Source: Nipponacmea schrenckii
Lineage: Eukaryota > Mollusca > Gastropoda > Lottiidae
Reading direction: 5' to 3'
Assembly: GCA_030562195.1 (NCBI GenBank)
Contig: JAUJPP010000005.1
Span: 37,435,106 to 37,499,105, forward strand
DNA length: 64,000 nt
In this document: in pieces, positions 50,719-62,789 of the stretch
How positions within the stretch are numbered: position 1 is the first letter of the stretch
Layout: the number at the start of each line of letters is the position of its first letter
Program-made: the position numbers and the translations under genes
Notes under the pieces: model-generated
Seen by the model: the letters and a program-made list of their open reading frames with translations, nothing else
Databases searched by the model: none
Told to the model about the DNA's origin: nothing

Positions 50719-53700
50719 TACATTTAATACTAAAATACAATATCAGTTACTACTCCAACATTTCGTCCATTTTCTCTTACGCCTTTCTTCCTTTATCCGC
50801 TAGTGTTCTTGTAGGGCTATCATTCTATTGGCTGACAAACTGTAATCAGTTACTCTTGTCTCTTTAAGCACATTCGATCTATTAATTTGAAACGACTTGT
50901 TTATACCACAAATGAAATAACAACCCCTACAAATCCCTTCACTAAGTATTTGATGTTTTTTATCCGGCGATGATCAATTTATCACCTCTTACACATTAGA
51001 ATTAAATTAGTATTCAAAGCCATAACTGGCTATTCACAGAAGATCAACTTTTAAGTACATGTAATTCTTAATCGAGTTCGCTTAATATTAACAACCAATC
51101 CGATTCAATAGCCAATGTAGACTCGATGAATGTAGACATGAGCCAGGCAAATTTTTCTAGCAATCTTCCGCCGGAGTTGTTAGATAAAGTGGGAGGGAGG
51201 GGGGGGGGGGGTGATAGGGGTTACCAATAGTAATGTATCCAATATCTTTCAGTAAGCCTTCATGTTATTGTTATCTGTTTCATACAGTTCCTATATTACC
51301 AATAGATGGATTAGACATGTGCTTGTAATATTAGCTGTGACATTTTTGTGTACTTTGAAAAAATTTCAGATACTAAGACGGATCTTTGCCAATATTAACA
51401 TTTGAATAAATTATTCTTGAATGAAATTAGTTCCACACTTACACCATAGAACTTTCGAAATATATATATATATATGTAAGCCTAAATAGAAATCAGATGC
51501 AGCTGGTAAAAAGCAAGGAACAACACTCAGTGTATACGGTCAATGTGGAAGTCTGTCTCAAGCAAAATAACGCTTTATAACTTAAGGCTGAACAAATGAA
51601 ATTAAATTCTGAATATTTTTCGGGTTTGAGGGATGTAACTTTTTCGAAGTTTCAAAACCGGGTCAGTCTTTTTCTTGCATTCCAGGAGATATTATTATTT
51701 AATGATCTAAATGTAATATCTTTATTAAAGCAATTAAGTACTAAAATAGTCAACGTCCATATTCCATCTGGTTCAGAAAAGATGCAAATCCCATAGATAT
51801 TGTACCAAATATAACTGAGTTTACGTTAGTAAATTTTTATGCATAATCAAACTTTACCTTGATGTTTCGTTGCTTTATTACAAACCAAAGAATGAAATGC
51901 ATTAATATTGTATCTTCCCAGTCGACCTGTTCTGTTCAAAATACGAAGTAGTATGTATTATTCTATTTTGTTGGCATAATGCATCGTTTCAAGTAATGAT
52001 GTCTGTAAGTCAGTCGTTCTTGTATCGCAGAAAATGCATCAATGAATTTTATTAATTAATTATTGTTAAGGTAGTTGTTCATAGAACCTAGCTTTTTAAA
52101 GAATGTCTCATGTGGTTTTCCATTACAGAAGTAAGTATAAATAGTTAATCACTCGTATCATTTAATAAGGGAATAAATAATACGTATATGCTAAATAAAA
52201 CGTACTGTACACACAGTACAATGTTTGCCGAAAAAGCTTTTATCATTTTAGCTCGAAAGCACACGACTTCATGTTACCCAAATGTGTTCGAAAAATTCAA
52301 ATGGCTGTTGGTGATATCGCACAAAATCAAGTGTTTGAATATTTTTACTGTTTTGTTTAAATGCTACTAAATTAATAAACATATTGAATATTTCTCCTGA
52401 ACCAAACGAAAAGGAATTTGACCACTAAATGTAAAAAAATATTCTCTAATAAACCTGAATGTATTGGTTAAACACACTGACATCATTAATAATACCAAGC
52501 AACTAATGATATTATGTTAAAAAGATAAGCGACCATAAAGTCCATAAAATCATGTTTTTGTAAACGAAAACCTCTAGAACGTCAAAATAACTACCTTTAA
52601 CGCACAAAATGAAATCATATTAAACAAACATCGCACAAATTCTTGCAAATATGCCTTTAGTATCACGAAAGAACAACGTTTCAAGGTGTCATTTAAATAT
52701 CTTTAGATCGATGAGTTTTTATCTGGGAATAGTATAACAGAAATAATTGTTAGATGTACATAGTATACTTATTATAATGAGACCCACGTGGAAATATAGC
52801 TTTGCTCTGTAGAATATTTCTATTGGCAAGACTGCCTATGAAAGGAGCAGCGCGTAGAATTTTCATTATCAAAATAAATTATACCCGAAAATATCCGTAT
52901 TTACATCCACGTATCTATTGGATCAAATCAATTTGTTTTAAAAGGGTAAAAGCAAAATAAAGCATACTAGGTGTTAATTCAGAAGAGCACTTTGCTTGGC
53001 ATTCGACATTTTGTCCCATAGTTTTAAGACCCTTTAGTACGTTAGTCCTTTTGCCCGATGTTCTCTCAGCCGCTTTTAGTTGAAAGGCAAACTGTGAAAT
53101 CTTTTGTCTTTTGCTTGAAGTTTAAAGTATTATATCACAAGCAACATAACGAACAATATTTATATTGAACACAAGTTGAAATCTAATCACTGGCGCAAGG
53201 GTTAACATGACTAGAGCTGAGCTAAACTATACTTAAACTTACTATACGGATATGTCATCAAATTATTTTATAAAGTTGCTAATTTGATATTTAAAAGATA
53301 AAATACTTCAATAACTGATTAGCTCAGCTAAAAATTCAGGGAAAGGATTTGTCAACGATTATCATATCCAATAACGTGTATTGTATTGTATTTAATTCAA
53401 AACATTCAAAGACGATAGAGTGTTACACGTTTCTACACACGTGTCATTATAATGCTGTCTGGAGTCTTAACATGATCTACAAAAAAATATCGCGTCTTTT
53501 TAAGGTATCTCTTGACAGGATTCCGGTGGGCTAAGATTCAATTGAGGTTAGCAGCTGGATTAAAATCGTGATTTATCGTTTCCACCCTATTAGATCTTGA
53601 TCGTAGAAACATTTTGATCGGTATTCAAACCGAAAATTTCAAACCATATCCTTAAATAGCGATTAAGGGCAAATCAACTAACTTAAAAAATTATAAGGTT

Positions 53701-55520
53701 TAATAGGATCTAATTTCGGTAAGTATAGGCTAAAGGTGGAAAGTTTGTCAATAACAATAAGTCTAATAATGACCATTGAACGAGGACCAGAGGTTCGATT
53801 ATAAACTACGGTCATTATTGGATTTTAAAACTTGAGACCCATTAACCAACTTAAAATACAGATTAACAAAAAACAGCTCACTGTAAAATCAATTAAGGTT
53901 TGTTTACAAACAATCGTATAATCAAAATTCCACTATTTTATAGTACCTTGTCATAAGGGTATTTGGAACAAAAGTGCTATATTGTTTCTCGAGTTTACAT
54001 ATTGTGTCCACTTCTTATTAACTGAACTGGATTGTTGAAGATTAAAGATATAATGGCGTTCTGAATAATGAAAATCATATTAACAGTGATATGTTATTAA
54101 AGGCATCTCAAGAGGTTGAAAAGAATGATACACTCTTGAACAAAGTTAACAGTGTGGATATTTTGGCTGACGGTGGTGAAGAACTGATAAAAGCGATGTG
54201 AAGATAAAAAGTTTTGAAGCCCTGGATTAAGTTCTCAAATCGTGGTAGTGGGAACTATGCAAAAGACAAAACAATGTGGAAGTTATTAGCGATCCCAATC
54301 AATAGTCTGAGATATCAAAGTTTATAAAGCAGCTAGAGGCTTAACAAAGATCAATATTTTTTTGATTATCAAATTTTAATGCTGAAAAAGATTGAAAGAT
54401 ATTGAATACAAATAAGTTGACGAATGTTGCGTAAAAATGTCTCTTCCAAAGCTAAAACTAAAACAATTGAGTAAAACACTTTACTCAAATAATTGGAATG
54501 TCTTAAAAAAAATGGAGTAATGATTGGGTTGTATTTTTCAATGACGATTATTCAAGACACTTCACAAGTGTGGAGAAGGGACTTGCGACTTGCAGAATTG
54601 TGTGTAGCACCTGTATATTCCACGACTGTCGTTCGTAACTGTCGAGCGCAGCATGTCACTAATTCAACATGTCCTACTTTTTACAAGATAACCTTGGTTG
54701 CTCACCACCATAATTTTTTCTCTTCTCATATGTAAGTGGCGCTAGAAGCTAGAAGCATATTGTACGTTCTGAACTAAAGATTGAACGCTTTCACGAATGT
54801 ACTCCTACATATTTAACATTCCCATTCATTTTCTTTTATTCCTGCAAACCTACTTTTGGTATAGATTTGTAGAATTTTAAATTATCATTTCTTTCAGATT
54901 TGCTGCCATTCTTAATTCTTCGAAGTGATCCGAATGTGAATCAAAGAATCCATATCAAGTTTGAGCTGCAGATCTAATATTTCCTCCCATTTAATATATT
55001 GTGAATTCTAAACCAAGTAGGCTACACAGCTGTACCTGATTTAATTAACTTAGCTTAAACTTAATTCTAAATTCACGGACTCACCAACTCAATTTTGAAA
55101 TCATGTATTAAAGACTTTATGGAATTTCATTTAGGCTAAGATTCCCTTGGCCGTGAGTAGCAATATTAGGTCTACCATTGAAACTAGGGTCTTATTCTCC
55201 TTACTAAATAATAACCAGATTTTAAGAAATACTGTAGCCTACAGATTGGATAACAAAACTTAATATCAGATGACTGGAACACTAAAATCATTAAAAGTTT
55301 AGTTTTCAAGAATAATCTAACATTTCACATCACTCTGGTGATGATTATCTATCTCTTTTCTCTCTGTCAACAACTAATGCGCTATAAATCCTTTGTTATG
55401 TCATTCACGTTGCTTTGTAACGTCATTAATTACGTCTAAATGCAGTGCGTCAGAATGAAGTCGTGAAGAGCATGGACGTGGTTAAACAAGAGAGCTTTTA
55501 TAAAGTTAAATTGATGCTAG
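50719..55520. other. Long intergenic stretch, nothing coding recognised
   Basis: The DNA is AT-rich. A G-rich tract (GGGAGGGAGG then a 13-G run, about 51191-51211) and a short (AT)n at 51460-51474 are the only notable features. ORFs at 51596-51796, 52188-52370, 53349-53534 and 54493-54735 have no domain, signal peptide or splice support. Confidence 0.5.
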
Positions 55521-56815
55521 ATGAATTTTCGTTGCATATTTTTGCCATATTTACTACTACAGTTATTAATCTGCCAAGGTAAGAATTTATTTAAGAACAA
55601 ACGGCGTCTTAGTTTCCACACAGTAGGCCTAAATAAGCTGACTCTACTGGGTTCACAGTCCGGTTACTCGATGATTGAGTCTTTTAGTGGTATAAGAATA
55701 AATCTGTTAGTTGTAAAAGCCTTTAAGTGACTTAGTCATGCAATGTATCCAGGCCTGTAAATGAAGCTAACACTATGGAATGATCATTCTGATTATCAGG
55801 GGCCAGGGGAGTCATATCCTATAATCACGATATTGATATGATTTCAATTAAATAACAGTAATTATCAATTATAATTGAAGGTTCCGAATCTAAATCAAAA
55901 AAGAAAAAAGGAGAGGAGGATCTTGAGGGATATTTTAAACTACGTAACAAGGCAAATAAACAGAGGCTGGTGACATCGGATATTCCTTATTCCCTGCAAC
56001 TACAGATATACAAACATATATTTAAAAGTCATCATGCTTACGAAAAGTCTCCCTCTGAAGAGGTTGTATTTAACTGTGAAAGTAATGTCTCCTCTAAAGT
56101 CTTTAAGAAGTACCCCATGGCATTGTACAGTTGGATGTTCAACGGAGAACTCTTAAAGGCGAACAATAGAATCCATTTAATAAATGGAAAAGCAGAAATA
56201 AAAAATCCTGCAAAATCAGACGAAGGTGTATATGTGTGCAAATTGGAATATTCTACGAAAAAATTTGTAACTATGGACATCTTCAGCCTTGCGATAAACA
56301 CTGGAAAAACAGATTTTACTCTGAATACCTTGACAGTTTTCAAGCGCCATTGTCCAAGCATAGTGTTTGGTCTCATTTTCAAGAAAGCTACTAAAGAATG
56401 GAGATTAAATAGTGAATATTATGAGAGATTAGGTAGGACTTCTGCTCGGGATTATACCACTTCAGATTTTGCCCCCATAAGTGAGAATATGACTGGGAAA
56501 TGGGACTGCGTAGTTAGCGATGGTGCGTCGAAGAGATTGTGGACAGTTATGTCTTTTAATATCATGGTAGTGAATCCGACGCAACTGGGAGGAAAGGCGA
56601 AACAATTACTAAAGGAAAAACCAGTATTGTGCGCAATTCTTATGGCATCGCCTGTACTTGCTGTTTTTCTTATTTTAATATTTTTCTTCTACAAGCCAGC
56701 TCCTAAGTCAGGTTATGAGAAATTGGTACCGCAAAAAGGATCAAAAGATGAAGCTAATATTTTGCAGGAAATTATTATCGAGTCTGAAGAATCTGATATA
56801 GAAAACGACAAATGA
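55521..56815 (+). CDS. Type I membrane protein with two Ig-like domains (330 aa)
   Basis: Two exons: 55521-55578 (MNFRCIFLPYLLLQLLICQ, signal peptide, phase 1 donor GGTAAG) and 55881-56815 (acceptor TTGAAG, somewhat weak). Together 993 bp, one frame. After a lysine-rich, acidic linker (SKSKKKKGEEDLEGY), Ig-like domain 1 shows VVFNCES, YSWMFNGE and SDEGVYVCKLEY. Domain 2 is more degenerate, with HCPSIVFGLIF, EWRLN and GKWDCVVSDG. A transmembrane helix follows (PVLCAILMASPVLAVFLILI and on), then a short acidic cytoplasmic tail (SEESDIENDK) without an obvious ITAM or ITIM. It is a cell-surface adhesion or recognition protein of unknown ligand. The start of exon 2 is the least certain part of the model. 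Confidence 0.75.
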
Positions 56816-56856
56816 CATTCAAAAGTTCCATTTACAATATATAGACTGTGTTTTTA

Positions 56857-57049
56857 CAGTCTAATTAAAATATAGGCCTAACTTTCGTTCGTATTTTATT
56901 AGTTTCGTTTCGTATGTTTCGATTAGCTATTGGCTATGTACGTAACCACTAACTGTAGTGATAAAGTACAAAGCCAATAGCTAATAAAACATTCGAAACG
57001 AAATTAATAAAATACGAACGAAAGTTAGGTCTATATTTTAATTAGACTG
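56857..57049. mobile_element. Foldback MITE (193 bp, arms about 80 bp)
   Basis: The left end CAGTCTAATTAAAATATAGG and the right end TCTATATTTTAATTAGACTG are inverted copies, and complementarity extends inward through ACTTTCGTTCGTATTTTATT and TAGCTATTGGC. It lies 41 bp after the stop codon of the Ig gene, so probably in its 3' UTR. No ORF. Confidence 0.85.
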
Positions 57050-57705
57050 GTCTTTTTAAATATTGCTAATAAAACTGGTTGGCTCATTCCTTTATTATAT
57101 ATATAATTAATAAATTAGATAATTCTACCTTACGACCAATAAAAAGCGAAGTTGAAGAGTATTTCAATCTCAGTAAGTCTGCTTTAGATAGATTAGATGT
57201 ATTGAGTTTTTCAAATTGATTTTGCCAAATTGTTATGGGGAAAATTATTATTATAATTTAGTAAGAGTATTATTTCAAATTAAACGATTTTTTAAAAACA
57301 GTTATTATTAAATATTTTTAATCAATGACTAAAGGGGAATAACCATAAATTAAAAAGATAACAATTAATCGACACAGGCTGGTTAAATAACGAAATTCGA
57401 CATTATACAATGTCGTTGAAAACTTTCCAAATGTCGCATGCAAGCCTAGCTAATACATACTTTCTGGACGAAAAATCAATTAATCATGACGATGAGAACT
57501 ACAAAATTTTATCCAAATCCTTTTGACTGCATTCAAAACGACTATCTATAGAATTATTTTTCCGCATGTACATCTCTCATCATCTCATCTCTGAAAGTGC
57601 CAATAAATTTAGTCCTGAAATTTATATATAAAGACCAAAGGGAGGGGGGGTCTAAGTCCAGATACAGACTAAATCAATGAGGTTACTGCTGAAAAAGTTC
57701 CAAAA
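57050..57705. other. Intergenic stretch
   Basis: AT-rich, with no ORF of note. A short G-run (GGGAGGGGGGG, near 57640) precedes the satellite. Confidence 0.5.
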
Positions 57706-58369
57706 CCTAGAGCACTTAGCATAACATGCCAAATAAGCTCTATACCTAGAGCACTTAGCATAACATGCCAAATAAGCTCTATACCTAGAGCACTTAGCAT
57801 AACATGCCAAATAAGCTCTATACCTAGAGCGCTTAGCATAACATGCCAAATAAGCTCTATACCTAGAGCACTTAGCATAACATGCCAAATAAGCTCTATA
57901 CCTAGAGCACTTAGCATAACATGCCAAATAAGCTCTACACCTAGAGCGCTTAGCATAATATGCCAAATAAGCTCTATACCTAGAGCGCTTAGCATAACAT
58001 GCCAAATAATCTCTATACCTAGAGCACTTAGCATAACATGCCAAATAAGCTCTATACCTAGAGCACTTAGCATAACATGCCAAATAAGCTCTATACCTAG
58101 AGCACTTAGCATAACATGCCAAATAAGCTCTATACCTAGAGCACTTAGCATAACATGCCAAATAAGCTCTATACCGAGAGCACTTAGCATAACATGCCAA
58201 ATAAGCTCTACACCTAGAGCACTTAGCATAACATGCCAAATAAGCTCTATACCTAGAGCGCTTAGCATAACATGCCAAATAAGCTTTATACCTAGAGCGC
58301 TTAGCATAACATGCCAAATAAGCTCTATATCTAGAGCGCTTAGCATAACATGCCAAATAAGCTCTATAC
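57706..58369. repeat. 39-bp tandem satellite, 17 units
   Basis: The unit is CCTAGAGCACTTAGCATAAC followed by ATGCCAAATAAGCTCTATA. The units are nearly identical; the main variation is GCAC/GCGC, plus single-base changes. Because 39 is a multiple of three, two minus-strand frames stay open for more than 220 codons, but their repeats (for example ACYAKRSRYRAYL) look like a by-product. Confidence 0.95.
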
Positions 58370-58986
58370 GGAAACTAGTGCGAATGATTACCTCTTAACA
58401 TGTTAGGAAGACTCCTGTAATATAGTTTGTTGCCAACATATATTCATAGGCCAACACGCTCTAAAACTTTTAATTGAGCTCCACAAAATGACCATACCTT
58501 GAAAGCGCTAAGATACAATGGGAGAGCGTCTTCTACCGACAATGTTGAATCACCTCCCCTTGGAGTAAATTAATAAGGCTCCAGGCCACAACAAATATAT
58601 TTTAAAATGCTAAAATTACTAGGCTCTATATTTTATCATACATTCATGAACTTTAAAAGGATAAAAGTAAGTTGGAGATAATTTAATTAATGAAAAGGAC
58701 ATAAGAAATATGACTTCAAAGTTGAAGGTTACCATCAAAATTAAGATTGAAAACAACTAATTGAATATTGAATATACGTACAAGTTCAATGGATTTGTCC
58801 TTATTAGATTAAGTAGCCTACTGAGTAGGAATAGGAACTCTCAGGGTTATTTGGGATTGAAGAAACAGAAAAAAACCTAAGCACACTGTATAAATTTGTG
58901 TAGCGGTTTATACATTTATATCCACATTTCTACTACCAATCCATCCCATCCATGAACCAGTCACGCTAACTGGCGTTTATTTAGAA
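58370..58986. other. Intergenic stretch
   Basis: No ORF or repeat recognised. Confidence 0.5.
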
Positions 58987-59155
58987 GATAAACACTTTCT
59001 GTTTTAGATTTAGAGGGGGTTTATTCGATATTTAACCACGCTTGAATCATTAGATCCCGAGACCGCTTACGGTAGAGGGTCTCTAATGGTATATTCAAGC
59101 ATGGTTAAATATCAAAATAAACCCCTTCTAAATCTAAAACAGAAAGTCGTTTATC
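58987..59155. mobile_element. Second foldback element (169 bp, arms about 75 bp)
   Basis: Left arm from GATAAACACTTTCTGTTTTA through ATTTAACCACGCTTGAAT; the right arm is its inverted copy ending TCTAAATCTAAAACAGAAAG TCGTTTATC. The loop is very short (around 59065-59080). Sequence differs from the 56857 element, so it is another family. Confidence 0.8.
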
Positions 59156-59316
59156 GGAATTGTACCACAAATTGTGATTATTTTGTTCCCGGACTCTTTT
59201 TAATGGATAATTTAGTCATGGGTTATTCGGTTTTTATGACATTAGGTGCAGTATGACGCACATAACAACAAACTGCACGTGCGCTATCGAATGAAAAAGA
59301 AGAAATCCTTTTTATC

Positions 59317-59318
59317 AT

Positions 59319-59407
<89 letters not shown>

Positions 59408-62200
59408 TAAATTCTTTATTAAAGGGTATAAAATTAGGCTAGTTAGTCTGTCTCACAATACATCTATCCCTTATAACAATTAAAAATTGATCATTCAACA
59501 CAACAACATAAACTTATAACTATAGGCCCTACTGATTCGAACAATGAAAATAAAATATGTACAATATAAACATGCCTACCCCTTTTTTGATCTGGCACGA
59601 GTCAAATGGAATGAAATGAAGTGAATGGAGTTTTACTTCCCACTTTTTAGCAACCCATGGCCAATGAAGACGGGCAACGCCATGCAGTGTGCAAATCTTG
59701 ACAGAACAGAAGCATTAGCCAATTCTATTTCGATATCTAACTTTTAAGGCGTGCGTGTCCAAGAAGCATTTGAAAATATGTAAAAAAAACATATAATACA
59801 CATAGAAAAGTCTGATTGGACAATAAATTTAACAAGAAAATACAGCTTTAACTAGCTATATTAACTATATATTGATAAATTTCATTTTTATATTTTTTAT
59901 ATTATTAGGAAGTGAATTCCATTGTTCCACTCCATTATACCTAAGGCTATTTTTTATAAGGGCAATACGTGGGCGTGGTAACATTAATTTCGTAGTTAAT
60001 TTGGTATAGTTATTATCATAGTAAGAAAATAGAGATTTGATATGGGCTGGACAATCATTATTTAAAATTTTATAAAGGTATAGATACTTGTTAAATAAAT
60101 GGCGTTTTTCAAGCGATAAATATATCATTGTTAAGCCAGGGTGGTCTTTCTAAATTTTGGACACGTCTAATTCTAAAGGGGGCATGCTTATTGATTATTG
60201 GGTTAATAGTTTTATACCAGATATCAATAGCTTCATTAATATCATTAGTAGAATAGACATTATGAAAAGGGGCTTGCGATAGGTCTTGTATAAATAGTTC
60301 GGGAATGAAATTCTTAAATGATCGATAAGAGATAATAATGTGTTTAGATTTGGGGATCTTAATACCCCTTTTTCTCCAAGTAACGAAGGTTGGATAATGA
60401 TCTGAAAGAGCAAGAGATGATACTTTAATTTCAATAATACTCGAAGGATTCGAAACAATAACATGATCTAACAGAGTTGAAGTTCTTTCGGTAACTCTTG
60501 TTGGTGTTGTAATAATTTGTTTTAAGTTGTAAAGATCTAATAGATCAAGCCAATAATTATTGTCATTGTTTAATACATTTATGTTAATATCACCAAAGAG
60601 AATTATTTCTAGACCTGTATCAGTTGCTTTTTCAGCCATTTCATGGAACTTATCAATCCAAACAACTCTAGACGCAGGATAGCTATACAAACTCCAAAAT
60701 AACAAGGATTTACTAGTTTTTAATTTTATGTTTTTTAATTTAATTTCAACCCAAATAGCTTCTAGATCATCATGCTCCAGATCAAAACGACGCTTACAGT
60801 TTAATGATTCGCGTACATATAATAATGTACCAGAATGACTAACTGAACATCTATCACGACGAAAAAGTGGATGAAAACCTTGTATTGTAACGTTGTTTGT
60901 ATCGACATTGTCATTCAAATGAGACTCAGTAATACCAAAAAGATCTAAGTTGTCAAGTATGAGCGAAAGTTCATCTATTTTTGATCCATTACTGTCAATG
61001 AGGTATCGGAAATTTAGATGACCAATATGTAACCCTGGTGGTTTAGAAAGTTATACATAAGTAGTTTTTGTGATTAATTGAACAAATAATAAGAACTCAA
61101 ATAAAACTATATGAATCGGGTATGAAAAAAGGAGTAGACAAGAAAGATTCAACTATCAAATTTCCCATGATGCGGATGCCTTTATTGATGCGGATGTACA
61201 CAGTCAGATTTTAGAACTTCCTCAGGGCGATTCCCGAGAAACTCAGTTGTGGCATCTATAAATTGAAAGCCGAAATAGCTACACATCTTTTCTAGCTCAG
61301 TATTTGCATGCTTGCAATCATTCAGGTACCCTCGAGGTCGGGTTCTTGGAAGAATAGAAATAATCATAACATTTAGATCAGTGTGAGATAGCGTGTGCAG
61401 GAGCGATTTGTAATTCAAAAGGCACGACTTTAGACCATTTTTGGTTATGCCATTTCCTCCACCACACAGAACAATATTTTGCAGGTTTAGTGCATTGGAT
61501 ATAACATTCAACATTTCTTGGTTCAATTTTCTTAATTCCGCACCTCTATTAGTATCAATTATACATGTAGACTTCAGATAGTAGGATAGTTTTTTAGGAC
61601 TTAAATCCCCTAAAACAGAAGTACCAATTACCAAAGTTTCTGCAAAGGATGCTTTACTTGGTATTGGCCGAGAGATGAATCTATTGGTAGTTGTTTCAGA
61701 TATTGGTACGAAGAGGTGTTGAAGCTCTTCTTGGAACTTTGTACAGCTGCAGAGTAAGAAATGATTCTCTTCTTTGGTGGATCAGTTTTATCTATAGGGT
61801 GGAGGGTTGCGTTGATACGTTTCTGACTTGTACTACATGTACTGGTTTCGGGTACAATATAGCTACTGTTGATATCCTGTTTATCTGTTTGAGTGCCACA
61901 CGCGGTCTTGGTTGTTGTATTTGTATTCCTCAAATTAAAGCAGATAATATGAAGTTTCATTAGTTCTTAAGCTTGGTTATTCTGGGTTTGCAATAAAGAA
62001 TTGAGTTTAGTTGATAAGTCAGAAACTATAGTTAATAGATTGTTGTACATTTCGATTGGAACAAATTTTGTAGGATCATAGACGTTTGAATGAATTCCTG
62101 ATTGTTTAGATAGGTTAGAGAGTAAGCCCGAATTTTGATAATTAGATGTTTTGTTGGGGATTGGTGTACTTGTCAACAGTGTCGGTACGCTGTTATTGGA
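59317..62200 (-). mobile_element. Internally deleted LINE with SGNH-esterase ORF1 and endonuclease; RT removed
   Basis: Read on the minus strand. ORF1 runs across 62176-61182 in three frames and ends in an SGNH/GDSL-esterase-like domain (GTSVLGDL, VLCGGGNG, catalytic-type DCVH), as in ORF1 of CR1/L2-like LINEs. ORF2 begins near 61045 (HIGHLNFRYL, KIDELSLILDNLDLFGITES) and continues to 60109 with endonuclease motifs (LFGDININV, TSTLLDHVIVS, LALSDHYPTF). Right after PPWLNNDIF the frame jumps to the last portion of the reverse transcriptase (59865-60128: LYKILNNDCPAHIKSLFSYY, KLMLPRPRIALIKNS), so nearly the whole RT domain is missing. A 3' UTR and an AAT/ATG repeat tail (59317-59412) close the element. 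It is inactive. Confidence 0.8.
59605..59710. repeat. SINE fragment nested in the LINE 3' UTR
   Basis: TGGCCAATGAAGACGGGCAA CGCCATGCAGTGTG matches the body of the SINE at 45045-45285 (AATGAAGATGGGCAACGCCA). It lies within the 3' UTR of the deleted LINE. Confidence 0.4.
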
Positions 62201-62787
62201 TACTTGTAAAGAGAGTTCATGAGAATTAATATTAACAAGATTTGTAAATAGTTCGCTGATATTAATACGCCAAATTACAAAGACATGATGTTAAATTGCT
62301 ATTAAACCCCATCTATTTGACCAATCAGAACAGAACCAAGCAAAGATACAACAATGACGCTATCTAAGATTTGTGTCAACTTCACATAGAACAGTGAATT
62401 TGCATTAAAAGTATCAAAAATATAAGAATCAAACGTTGGTCTCATTAGCACCATTAGTGTGTAAACGCAAAAGATCACAACACTAACATGCATGAATGAC
62501 TTCGTCATTTATTCAGTTCATCACGTGATCTATTGCTTAAGTTTACGCAGCTTTTTTGTTTATAGCGTCACGTGTCATAGCGTCACGTCACAGTTTATCA
62601 AAAAATAAACTACAGTTTCCGGAACTGGTTCATTTAAGTCAGTGATAGTGTAAATATTGAAAAGTTTTATTTATAATAAAATAACAATACATAAAATATT
62701 AAGAAGATAGATTTCTGTAATAAATACAAATGTGAAAAGCGGAAGATCTCAACAAATAAAGAAACAAATGGTATTTGTTTGTTCAAC
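62201..62787. other. Stretch between LINE and 36-bp satellite
   Basis: The minus-strand ORF at 62302-62508 is hydrophobic but matches nothing I know and has no splice context. TCACGTGATC (62521) and repeated GCGTCACGT are present at 62564-62590. Confidence 0.4.
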
Positions 62788-62789
62788 AA

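Noticed and set aside
55499..55505. TATAAAG as core promoter of the Ig gene
   Set aside because: Only about 20 bp before the start codon, so transcription would begin after the ATG.
57652..58356. Two overlapping minus-strand ORFs of 225-234 codons with ACYAKRSRYRAYL-type repeats
   Set aside because: They arise from a 39-bp satellite whose unit length is a multiple of three; both frames are open equally, and there is no signal peptide or splice context.
62302..62508. Hydrophobic minus-strand ORF as part of the GPCR
   Set aside because: It lies downstream of the GPCR stop codon and so cannot belong to it; no other support.
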